7,929 nucleotides of DNA from Candidatus Omnitrophota bacterium. Its GTDB lineage: Bacteria > Omnitrophota > Gorgyraeia > Gygaellales > Profunditerraquicolaceae. Of the stretch, positions 1 through 6,442 are shown in pieces; positions within the stretch are counted from its first letter, which is position 1, and every line of letters begins with the position of its first letter. Made by a program: the position numbers and the translations under genes. The notes under the pieces are model-generated. The model saw nothing but the letters and a program-made list of their open reading frames with translations, was not told where the DNA came from and ran no database searches. The DNA is taken from the NCBI GenBank assembly GCA_903907475.1, contig CAIVOB010000094.1:1-7929 (forward strand), written 5' to 3'.

Positions 1-425
1 GCTCCAATTAAAATCAAGCGCCCGGCTTCCAAATCCGGCAACAACACATCTTGCTGCGCCTTATTAAAACGATGAATTTCATCGATAAAAAGAATCGTTT
101 TTTGCTGCGCTTCTTTGGACCTTAATTGCGCGCTAATAATTATTTTTCTTAATTCTTCGACATTAGAAATCGTGGCATTGATCGCAACATAATAGGCCTG
201 AGTAACTTCAGCGATACATCTGGCAAGCGAAGTTTTCCCTGACCCCGGAGGACCAAATAAAATTACCGAACTTAAACGGTCAGCTTCAATCGCCCGGCGC
301 AATAATTTATGCTTACCGATAATATGCTCTTGGCCCACCAGCGCGTCCAAAGTGACCGGACGCATCCTGACTGCTAAAGGTAAATTTTCTTGTGGAATAT
401 TTGTTGCTTGCGTGAATAGATCCAT
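1..425 (-). CDS. rarA: Replication-associated recombination protein A (AAA+ ATPase), N-terminal part
   Basis: The first 141 codons of RarA/MgsA are present, and the gene continues past the window edge. The start MDLFTQATNI, then LAVRMRPVTLDALVGQEHIIG (18-37), is typical of the family. Walker A is GPPGSGKT (58-65) and Walker B with the DEIH box is ILFIDEIHRFNKAQQD (111-126), diagnostic of RarA against RuvB and clamp loaders. RarA acts at stalled replication forks and in recombination and belongs to the clamp-loader AAA+ clade. The ATG at 425 is the only plausible family-like start, but no Shine-Dalgarno precedes it: the upstream bases are the T-rich tail of the 6S RNA gene, ending about 8 bases before the codon. 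rarA therefore probably depends on read-through from the 6S promoter or on a promoter I cannot see. Reported 6S-rarA adjacency in some other bacteria would fit, but I state this from memory. Confidence 0.95.
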   Translation of the reverse strand, partial: MDLFTQATNIPQENLPLAVRMRPVTLDALVGQEHIIGKHKLLRRAIEADRLSSVILFGPPGSGKTSLARCIAEVTQAYYVAINATISNVEELRKIIISAQLRSKEAQQKTILFIDEIHRFNKAQQDVLLPDLEAGRLILIG

Positions 426-433
426 GAGGGCGT

Positions 434-601
434 AAAATAAAAAGAAATCCCCGCAAAGTGTGCCGTGGGAGCGATATTCTGAACCGTTTGGTTTCAGGTG
501 GAAGCCTATTTCTAAAGCTTCCTTGATTGAAGTGTTGGTTCAATAATTATCAAAATCTCCAACGAGCACCGCAGGGAAATCTAAAAGAGCTTTAAGATCC
601 T
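434..601 (-). ncRNA. ssrS: 6S RNA, regulator of RNA polymerase
   Basis: The transcript read from about 600 folds as a 6S RNA. CCCTGC (571-576) pairs with GCGGGG (449-454); inside this the 5' strand GTGC.CGT.GGAG pairs with CTCC.ACGGCAC on the 3' strand. A central bubble follows (AT-rich on the 5' side, GAATATCG on the 3' side). The terminal arm is TGAACC (537-542) with GGTTCA (480-485), a TTCA/TGAA step, and a GGAAGC/GCTTCC hairpin with an A-rich loop. The CCCTGCGGTG...GCACACTTTGCGGGG ends are the usual 6S signature, and total length of about 165 nt fits. 6S RNA mimics an open promoter, binds the housekeeping RNA polymerase holoenzyme and dampens transcription in stationary phase, and is itself a template for short product RNAs. 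A T-rich run (434-444) after the closing stem is the likely 3' end. It precedes rarA, and the start point is uncertain by a few bases. Confidence 0.9.
579..598 (-). repeat. Near-perfect inverted repeat at the 5' end of the 6S RNA transcript
   Basis: On the minus strand ATCT-T-AAA and TTT-T-AGAT arms surround the loop GCTC, giving 7 paired bases per arm with one T-T mismatch. It lies between the predicted start and the closing stem of the 6S RNA. Its 3' arm (AGAT) can instead pair with ATTTCT downstream of the closing stem, so the two folds are alternatives. It is followed by TTCCC, which is too short a U-run for a strong terminator. Confidence 0.6.
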
Positions 602-607
602 ATTAGT

Positions 608-637
608 AGTATAACACATAATCTTCGTAAAAATCAA
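608..637 (-). promoter_or_regulatory. Promoter of the 6S RNA gene
   Basis: On the minus strand TTGATT (632-637, -35 like) and TATACT (608-613, -10) are separated by 18 bases. A TG one base before the -10 (TGTTATACT) makes it an extended -10. The predicted start is at about 600-601. The -35 box begins one base after the pheT stop codon, so the promoter is squeezed directly behind the operon. The match is good for a sigma-70 type promoter, but the start is inferred. Confidence 0.7.
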
Positions 638-638
638 C

Positions 639-2687
639 CTAACGTAATTTTGCCCCAAAACACTCTTGTAATAAACTACAGGTGGCATTATAAAAAGGAG
701 TGACCTCGGCTTCCGTCAAAGTACGATCTTCCGCCCGATAAACACAGGACACGGTAAAACCTTTAAAACCAGCAGGGATCTGCTTACCCTGATAATAATC
801 AACCACCTTAACCACACGTAATAATTGCCCGCCGGAATCCTGCATTTTTTTCACCAAATCATTAATCAAAATATTATCTTTCATAATAAAACTAATATCC
901 CGCGCAATCGGCGGATATTTAGGCAAAGCGCAAAATTTGCGCTCCACACCAAGATACAAAAATAATTTCGCCAAATTAACCTCACCTAAAATCACCTGGT
1001 GATTTTTTATCTCAAATTCTTTCAAAACTCCGGCATTAACGCCCAGCATTACACCCACCTTTTCTCCCTTAATTAAAATATCAAACTTATTATGCCCTTG
1101 AGAGAGAAAATCAAAATCCTTAACTCCAAGTTTCTCAAATAAACGCTCCAGAATTCCCTTTAAATGTAAAAGAGAAAGCTGGTCTTTAATCACTCCAGAC
1201 GGCGTTAAACAGGTGTTACTTCCAGATAAAGCCAAACCTAAAAATAAATTTTCCTGTACTCCGGCTTCTGGCGCGAGAAAAGTATGCGCGACTTCAAAAA
1301 TATTAACCTTTTCCGGCTGCTGATTTAAATTAAAAGCCACGCAACGCATTAAACTTGGTAAAAGTGTCGGACGTAAAATTTCCTGCTCCCGGCTTAAAGG
1401 ATTAAGAATCTCCACGAGCTTTTCTGGCTGCTGCATTTGAGCGCGCGCTAAAAGTGTGCGGTCAATCAAACTATAGGTAATCACCTCCTGTAAACCCAAA
1501 GCGACTAAAATATTTTTTAAACCTCCAACAATATCATGGGCTTGGGTAATATTTTTACCAGGAATTATTTCCGGAAAAGTCTGAGGAATCTTATCATAAC
1601 CATAGATCCGCGCCAACTCTTCAATTAAATCCACCGGCAATTTTAAATCCGCGCGAAAACTCGGGATACTGACCGCTAAAACACCTGACGCTAAAGCCTT
1701 AACTTTTAGGCCCAATTGATTAAAAATTTGCACCATGCGCTTGACCGGAATACTTAAACCCAATAATTTATCCACTTCTTGGGCATCTAATTTAATTACC
1801 GGAGAGGTAAATTTTAAATTACTGCTAAATTTCACCGCTTGCGCTGTACCTCCGGCCAACTGACAAATTAATCTTTGGGCTTGGCAAGAAGCAAGCTGCG
1901 CCATCTGCGGGTCCACCCCTCTTTCAAAACGATAAGCGGATTCAGATTGCAAACCTAACTTCTGTTTCGCACGACGAATTAAAACCGGATTAAAAATAGC
2001 GGATTCTAACAAGATATTTCGCGTCTGCGCGGTTACTTCTGTCGCCTTGCCACCCATAATTCCCGCCAAAGCAATAGGTTTTTTTAAATCAGCAATTACT
2101 AGAATTTCGGGATCCAATAATTTAGTTTCTCCGTCAATAAGCGTAATTTCTTCACCCTTAAGAGCCCGACGCACCTGCACCTGTTTTTGACTCAAAAGAT
2201 CTAAATCAAAAGCATGCAATGGTTGGCCATAAGTAAATAAAATATAATTAGTAATATCCACGACATTATTGACGCTGCGGCAACCTAAAAGCTCCAACTT
2301 CTCTTTGAGCCAAACCGGAGAGGGGCCAACTTTTAAACCACTAATAATTCTACCGCTATAAAACGGGCAGTCCTTTTTATCCTCAACTTGAACTTTTAAC
2401 CCGAAATCTTTAGCGCTGGATTTAGTGGAGTTGCCAAAATGTGAAAATTTTAATTGCGAACTTAATTTTAATTTCTCTTGGGTAATCGCGCTTACCTCGC
2501 GGGCAATTCCTAAGACACTTAACCAATCGAGGCGATTAGAAGTTATTTCAATTTCTAAAACTGTATCACCCTTGACCTTTTCCAAGCTCACAACCTCTAG
2601 GCCTGCTAGAGTAAGCTTTTCTGCCAAGCTTTCCGGAGAAATTTTTAAATTAATAAAATCTTTTAACCAATTATAAGTAATTTTCAT
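639..2687 (-). CDS. pheT: Phenylalanine--tRNA ligase, beta subunit, short form lacking the EMAP/tRNA-bind domain
   Basis: The 682-residue product partners PheS. B1 (MKITYNWLKDFINL) runs straight from LTLAGLEV (26-33) to DTVLEIEITSNR..W (41-55). The roughly 110-residue OB-fold tRNA-bind domain that usually separates these blocks is absent, which accounts for the length against about 795 in E. coli. B3/B4, the Tyr-editing module, is present: GQPLHAFD (154-161), ALAGIMGG (206-213), ESAIFNP (228-234) and SESAYRFERGVDP (248-260). B5 follows with PSFRADLKLPVDLIEELARIYGYDKIP (342-368), then the catalytic-like fold. The C-terminal FDX-ACB anticodon-binding domain spans 589-682 (YPPIARDISF). The start lies 1 bp after the pheS stop with no Shine-Dalgarno (AT-rich upstream), so translation is probably coupled to pheS. 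The reading frame is intact. Confidence 0.97.
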   Translation of the reverse strand: MKITYNWLKDFINLKISPESLAEKLTLAGLEVVSLEKVKGDTVLEIEITSNRLDWLSVLGIAREVSAITQEKLKLSSQLKFSHFGNSTKSSAKDFGLKVQVEDKKDCPFYSGRIISGLKVGPSPVWLKEKLELLGCRSVNNVVDITNYILFTYGQPLHAFDLDLLSQKQVQVRRALKGEEITLIDGETKLLDPEILVIADLKKPIALAGIMGGKATEVTAQTRNILLESAIFNPVLIRRAKQKLGLQSESAYRFERGVDPQMAQLASCQAQRLICQLAGGTAQAVKFSSNLKFTSPVIKLDAQEVDKLLGLSIPVKRMVQIFNQLGLKVKALASGVLAVSIPSFRADLKLPVDLIEELARIYGYDKIPQTFPEIIPGKNITQAHDIVGGLKNILVALGLQEVITYSLIDRTLLARAQMQQPEKLVEILNPLSREQEILRPTLLPSLMRCVAFNLNQQPEKVNIFEVAHTFLAPEAGVQENLFLGLALSGSNTCLTPSGVIKDQLSLLHLKGILERLFEKLGVKDFDFLSQGHNKFDILIKGEKVGVMLGVNAGVLKEFEIKNHQVILGEVNLAKLFLYLGVERKFCALPKYPPIARDISFIMKDNILINDLVKKMQDSGGQLLRVVKVVDYYQGKQIPAGFKGFTVSCVYRAEDRTLTEAEVTPFYNATCSLLQECFGAKLR

Positions 2688-2688
2688 T

Positions 2689-3702
2689 TTAAAATTGTTT
2701 TAAAAATCTTAAATCATTTTCAAAAAACAGCCTGATATCATTAATTCCATATTTTAACATCGCGATTCTTTCAATGCCCATTCCAAAAGCAAAACCGCTA
2801 TATTTTCCAGAAGGATACCCGACATGTTTAAAAACATTCGGGTGGATTAAACCGGCGCCTAAAATTTCTAACCACCCTTTCCTGCCGCAAACCGAGCAAC
2901 CTTGGCCTTGGCAGATAATACAAGAAATATCTACCTCCACCGATGGCTCCGTAAAAGGAAAGAAATGCGGGCGAAAACGCATTTTAATTTTCGGGCCAAA
3001 AATATTTTTCGCAAAAATCTCTAAACTTCCCTTTAAATCTGAAAATTTTATATTTTTCCCCACTAAAAATCCTTCAATTTGATGAAACATAAAAAGATGG
3101 CTGGCATCCACGGCATCCGGACGATAAACCCGGCCGGGAACAATAATTGCCAGTGGCGGAGTATGAGCTTGCATCGTACGCACCTGAACCGGAGAAGTAT
3201 GGCTGCGTAAAAGAAGTTTTTCATACTTTTTTAAATAAAATGTATCAAAAGCGTCGCGTGAAGGGTGCTCCAGCGGAATATTCAACCCGGTAAAATTATT
3301 ATATTCGGTTTCTACTTCCGGGCCCTCAACCACGGAAAAACCCATGTTCTGAAAAATACGGCAAATTTCATTGATCGTTTGCGTAATAGGGTGGATCCCC
3401 CCTAACTCCAGGGCAATCCCCGGCAAACCAATATCCAAATCATTTTGCTTTTCAATATTTTCTTGCGCTTGTAGAAACTTCTCTTTCTCTCCGATTAAAC
3501 TAAAAATTTTATTTTTTAAAGCATTAACTTTTTGCCCAAAAATTCCCCTGGTTTCCGGGGCAACCTGGGGAATAGAACTTGTCAGCTCCGCCACCAGGCC
3601 TTTTCTGCCTAAATACTTAATCCGCACTTCCTCTAAAGCGGCAAGCGAAACAACACTATTCAAATCGGTTTCTATTTCTGTTTGAAGATGTTCAAGATCC
3701 AT
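2689..3702 (-). CDS. pheS: Phenylalanine--tRNA ligase, alpha subunit
   Basis: The 337-residue catalytic subunit has an N-terminal coiled-coil tRNA-binding arm (about residues 1-85, with the KYLGRKG turn at 29-35) and a class II aminoacyl-tRNA synthetase core. Visible signatures are HPSRD (146-150), RSHTSPVQVR (166-175), GRVYRPD..DASH..MFHQIEG (190-211), RFRPHFFPFTEPSVEVD (242-258) and motif 3 GFAFGMGIER (303-312), including the Phe-pocket alanine Ala305. A Cys cluster (C261, C264, C269, C272) resembles the zinc-ribbon-like CxxC pair found in many bacterial PheS. It joins Phe to tRNA-Phe as a heterotetramer with PheT. The ATG at 3702 lies inside the previous gene; AGGAG (3716-3720) is 13 bases upstream, rather far, so coupling with the upstream gene, whose stop lies 30 bp inside, may matter. 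An ATT codon at 3709-3711 is a possible but unlikely alternative start. Confidence 0.97.
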   Translation of the reverse strand: MDLEHLQTEIETDLNSVVSLAALEEVRIKYLGRKGLVAELTSSIPQVAPETRGIFGQKVNALKNKIFSLIGEKEKFLQAQENIEKQNDLDIGLPGIALELGGIHPITQTINEICRIFQNMGFSVVEGPEVETEYNNFTGLNIPLEHPSRDAFDTFYLKKYEKLLLRSHTSPVQVRTMQAHTPPLAIIVPGRVYRPDAVDASHLFMFHQIEGFLVGKNIKFSDLKGSLEIFAKNIFGPKIKMRFRPHFFPFTEPSVEVDISCIICQGQGCSVCGRKGWLEILGAGLIHPNVFKHVGYPSGKYSGFAFGMGIERIAMLKYGINDIRLFFENDLRFLKQF

Positions 3703-4160
3703 ATGAAAAATAATACTCCTAATAAAATTAAACTTAATTTAATCTTAGCAAAATTAATTCCCCGCTTCGTAAAACGGCCATTATTAACCAGGCGCAAAGC
3801 CTGAGCATGGAGATCTAGATCTCCGCCGTGTTCTAAACAAGCAGCGTGAAACTGACCGGCAACCTCCAAAACATCACCTTGCGATTTATAATTTCCCGTA
3901 AAATTTAAATTTTTTATTAAAGCAGCATCCACCCAAACCCCCAAAGCATTATCTCCATCATTTAAATTGATCCAAGCAAACTGCCCGCGCCGCATCACAT
4001 CCCCGATAACCTCCCCGGTATAAACAACTAATTTTCCGTCGTAGGCTTTAGCATTTTTAATTAACTCATTACTGCTGACTCCTTGAGCCCATAACATCCC
4101 CGAAGGGATAAACCCAAGCATAAAAATTATTATTAAAAATAACCGAAATTTTATTTTCAT
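3672..4160 (-). CDS. Exported OB-fold-like protein of unknown function with C-terminal membrane anchor
   Basis: The protein has 162 residues. Residues 1-26 form a signal peptide or N-terminal anchor (MKIKFRLFLIIIF, then a hydrophobic run ending WAQG). Residues 30-127 form a small beta-rich domain, and residues 138-158 are a second hydrophobic helix followed by KQK. The domain carries VVYTGEVIGDVMRRG, WINLNDG, ALGVWV, YKSQGDVLEVAGQF and ACLEHGGDLDLHA, a pattern I associate with OB-fold-like hypothetical proteins of Firmicutes and related phyla; no function is known to me. I set the start at 4160 and not at 4232: the longer form would hide the signal peptide and overlap trkH by 76 bp, while 4160 gives an ATGA overlap with the trkH stop and AAGGA just upstream. 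The 3' end overlaps pheS by 31 bp. Its position suggests an extracytoplasmic partner of the K+ system, which is inference. Confidence 0.85.
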   Translation of the reverse strand: MKIKFRLFLIIIFMLGFIPSGMLWAQGVSSNELIKNAKAYDGKLVVYTGEVIGDVMRRGQFAWINLNDGDNALGVWVDAALIKNLNFTGNYKSQGDVLEVAGQFHAACLEHGGDLDLHAQALRLVNNGRFTKRGINFAKIKLSLILLGVLFFIWILNIFKQK

Positions 4161-5659
4161 TTTCCTTCTAGCGTAGCAATTAAAAATCCTAAAATTGTAA
4201 ATACCGACATAAACTCTAAACGCCCGGCCCACATCTGCAAAATATAAGTAATTTTTAAAACTGCTGGCATCGCAGTATCAGTAATTCCGCATGATAATCC
4301 TACATTAGCCGCCGCAGAAGTTGATTCAAATAACGATTCTAAAAAAGGATACCCATAAAACATCCCCACCAGTGCACCTAAAATATATAAAATAATATAA
4401 GCTGCGGTAATCGTTAAAGCACTGCGAATCAATTTATCTTCTAAAAATACGTCTTTAATATGATGGAATTTTTCCATAATCACTGCACTTTCCGGCATAA
4501 TAATTTTTTTCAAATCCTGTTTTAAGGCTTTCCAAATTATTCCTACGCGGAGCATTTTTATACCGCCGGCGGTAGAACAAATACACCCCCCTAGAGCCAT
4601 GGCGCAAATCAAACCAAATAATGCCAAATTCCCCCAATCATTAATAAACTGCTTAGCATATATTGTCATATAACCGGTAGTAGTATGTGCTGAAATGAGT
4701 TGAAAGAATCCTTTACGAAACAATGCAATTGCTTGCGGATAAACTCCGAGCTGATTTAAACCAATGGCTACAATAAAAAAAGTTAACATTATGCTGATAA
4801 AAAATGTCCGACTTTCAATATTTTTCCACGTTTCTTTACGATTCCCCATCCATAATTGGTAATGAAAATTAAAATTTAAAGAGCCAACAATCATTATCGC
4901 AATTGTAATAACTTCAAATATCAAACTATGATAATAAAGTATGTTTTGAGATTGGGGAGCAAATCCAGCGGTATCAAATCCTGCCATAAAAATACAAGCC
5001 CCATGAAAAAATGCGTTAGTAGGCTTCATCCCAATACAAATTCCAACTACCCCTAAAACAATTGTCCCAATAATTAAGTATGTTACGCTAATTAACCAGA
5101 TAAACCGAGAGGTATTAATAACATTAGGAAGTAATTTTTCATCTCGCCCCTCCCCAACATAAACCTTAAAAGCGCCACTAGTACCTTTGAGCAAAAAAGA
5201 AAGCGCAATAATTGCAATCCCCTGACCGCCGATAAACGGGCCCAAATGCCTCCAAAAATTATGCGTGTAAGAAAGGTGATCTAAATCCTGCACCAAAGTT
5301 AAGCCAGTAGTAGTAAAGCCTGACATGGTTTCAAAACAAGCATCTAAAAAGAATTTCCAATGGCCGCTTAAATACAACGGAATCGCCGCTAAGATCATCG
5401 CAGCAATCCAGGAAAGGCTGACCACAACCATCCCCTGCATCCAGTTCAGATCCTTTTGAGTATAACAAATCTTACAGAGCAACAAACCAAAAATGACAGT
5501 AATGACAATGCCAATTGAAAAATCCAAAACTGGATTAAGTTCCCAAAAACATAGCCCAAGAATAACCGGTAAAAGCATTGCGCAGGCTAACCCTAAAATA
5601 ATTTTTCCCAAATAAAAACCGATAATTTTTAAATCTTCCAGGCGAGGTTTTAGAATCAT
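4157..5659 (-). CDS. trkH: Trk-type potassium uptake channel subunit
   Basis: The 500-residue polytopic membrane protein belongs to the TrkH/KtrB superfamily: four repeats of helix, pore loop, helix. The four pore loops are visible: MSGFTTTG (filter Gly119), MAGFDTAG (Gly232), ISAHTTTG (Gly329) and SAAANVG (Gly454), so each filter glycine is kept. The intramembrane loop motif STAGGIKMLRV (residues 362-371) and the MWAGRLEFMSVF segment (476-487) near the end are also typical. Together with the RCK proteins it should import K+ across the cytoplasmic membrane. The motif after the first repeat reads GGQG (144-147), where E. coli-like TrkH has GGMG. The start overlaps the stop of the small upstream gene (ATGA) with no clear Shine-Dalgarno. 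The stop in turn overlaps the next start (ATGA at 4157-4160). Chain length is normal for TrkH. Confidence 0.95.
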   Translation of the reverse strand: MILKPRLEDLKIIGFYLGKIILGLACAMLLPVILGLCFWELNPVLDFSIGIVITVIFGLLLCKICYTQKDLNWMQGMVVVSLSWIAAMILAAIPLYLSGHWKFFLDACFETMSGFTTTGLTLVQDLDHLSYTHNFWRHLGPFIGGQGIAIIALSFLLKGTSGAFKVYVGEGRDEKLLPNVINTSRFIWLISVTYLIIGTIVLGVVGICIGMKPTNAFFHGACIFMAGFDTAGFAPQSQNILYYHSLIFEVITIAIMIVGSLNFNFHYQLWMGNRKETWKNIESRTFFISIMLTFFIVAIGLNQLGVYPQAIALFRKGFFQLISAHTTTGYMTIYAKQFINDWGNLALFGLICAMALGGCICSTAGGIKMLRVGIIWKALKQDLKKIIMPESAVIMEKFHHIKDVFLEDKLIRSALTITAAYIILYILGALVGMFYGYPFLESLFESTSAAANVGLSCGITDTAMPAVLKITYILQMWAGRLEFMSVFTILGFLIATLEGK

Positions 5660-5775
5660 AATTTAAAAGATGCCGCCAGGCAAATGACAAAAGCGGCCAG
5701 CATAATAACAAAAACGTATAAAATTTCAACAGTAATTCCGAAAATTATGTTTAGGGTAGGTTTAAATCTGGTCAT
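5656..5775 (-). CDS. 39-residue single-helix membrane protein between trkA and trkH
   Basis: This small reading frame starts MTRFKPTLNI and ends CLAASFKL. A short basic N-terminus is followed by one long hydrophobic segment (about residues 8-35), with a lysine close to the end, as expected for a single-pass membrane peptide. Its ATG lies 2 bp after the trkA stop codon (TAA AG ATG, the same junction as between the two trkA genes). Its TGA overlaps the trkH ATG as ATGA. A weak GGGAAG (5784-5789) lies 8 bases upstream of its start. trkH has no recognisable Shine-Dalgarno, so translation of this peptide probably feeds trkH. I do not recognise the family. By position it could be a stabilising or regulatory subunit of the channel, as KdpF is for KdpFABC, but that is inference. 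The alternative is a purely cis-acting coupling leader. Confidence 0.72.
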   Translation of the reverse strand: MTRFKPTLNIIFGITVEILYVFVIMLAAFVICLAASFKL

Positions 5776-5777
5776 CT

Positions 5778-6440
5778 TTAAAGCTTCCCGGCTAAAAGAT
5801 TTAAAAGTTGCGGCTCATTACCAATAAGCGTTAAAGCAATTACATCATCTCCGGGCTTAAATACGGTATCGCCTTTAGGCAGAATAACTTCTTCCCCTCT
5901 TAAAATCGAAACGATTACCGCGTCTTTCGGCAAGTCAATATCTTTTATTTCTTTATTAATCACCGGAGAATCTTTAGGCAAATCTACGCGCACAATCGCC
6001 AATTTCCCGCGCTTAAAACTCATTAAATTCACAAAATCTGAAAAAGAAACCTCTTCTTCAATAATTTTAGCGATAATTTTAGTCGAATCCACTGGAACAT
6101 CAATTCCCAATTCATTAAAAGTGTGTTCATTATCAGGATTATTCACGCGTCCGACCGTGCGCTGTAAATTAAATTTTTCTTTTGCTAATTGGCAAATAAT
6201 TAAATTGTCTTCATCATCGCCGGTCACCGCGGCCAAAACGTCCGCCCGTTCTATTCCCGCCTCTTCCAAAATTCTTGGGTCGCATCCATCGCCGCTAATC
6301 ACCAAAGCTTTAAGCTCCTTAGCGATCTCTTCACAAACCTGATGATCCTTATCGATAATACTTACGGTGTGCTTGCCCTGGCAAAGCCGCTTGGCTAAAA
6401 AATAACCCACTTTACCGGCGCCGACAATAAGAATATACAT
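5778..6440 (-). CDS. trkA: TrkA-type K+ channel regulatory protein (second RCK protein)
   Basis: The 220-residue cytoplasmic RCK protein begins MYILIVGAGKVG (GxGxxG at residues 7-12, Asp30 at the second strand). It has the classic GDGCDP loop, the AVTGDDEDNLI segment and the VGRVNNP strand of TrkA_N. The C-terminal RCK_C domain spans about residues 145-215 (VNLMSF, then a PxGDTVFKPGDDV turn). It is the more canonical of the two and is likely the main nucleotide-sensing partner of the TrkH encoded just downstream. It starts 2 bp after the preceding stop, with AGGAG (6451-6455) inside the end of the upstream gene. Two adjacent single-RCK genes resemble the paired ceoB/ceoC-type arrangement known in some bacteria. 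The sequence suggests, without proving it, a mixed ring of both proteins. Confidence 0.93.
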   Translation of the reverse strand: MYILIVGAGKVGYFLAKRLCQGKHTVSIIDKDHQVCEEIAKELKALVISGDGCDPRILEEAGIERADVLAAVTGDDEDNLIICQLAKEKFNLQRTVGRVNNPDNEHTFNELGIDVPVDSTKIIAKIIEEEVSFSDFVNLMSFKRGKLAIVRVDLPKDSPVINKEIKDIDLPKDAVIVSILRGEEVILPKGDTVFKPGDDVIALTLIGNEPQLLNLLAGKL

Positions 6441-6442
6441 CT

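Noticed and set aside
313..543. 76-codon minus-strand frame overlapping the rarA start and the gap
   Set aside because: It is out of frame with rarA, has no family-like sequence, and runs through the bases that pair in the 6S RNA; the RNA explains the region better.
2425..2676. Plus-strand frames inside pheT and pheS (also 2774-3082, 3371-3685, 6121-6342)
   Set aside because: They are antisense shadows of well conserved genes, with no start signals or family features of their own.
4161..4232. Longer start for the OB-fold-like gene
   Set aside because: The added 24 residues read as an out-of-frame trkH segment and would bury the clear signal peptide starting at 4160.
4455..4637. 60-codon minus-strand frame within trkH
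   Set aside because: It is an out-of-frame shadow of trkH with no ribosome binding site and no recognisable sequence.
5535..5729. 64-codon minus-strand frame crossing into the trkH 5' end
   Set aside because: It lies out of frame inside trkH and overlaps the better supported 39-codon gene, which has tight start and stop junctions; it is a shadow.
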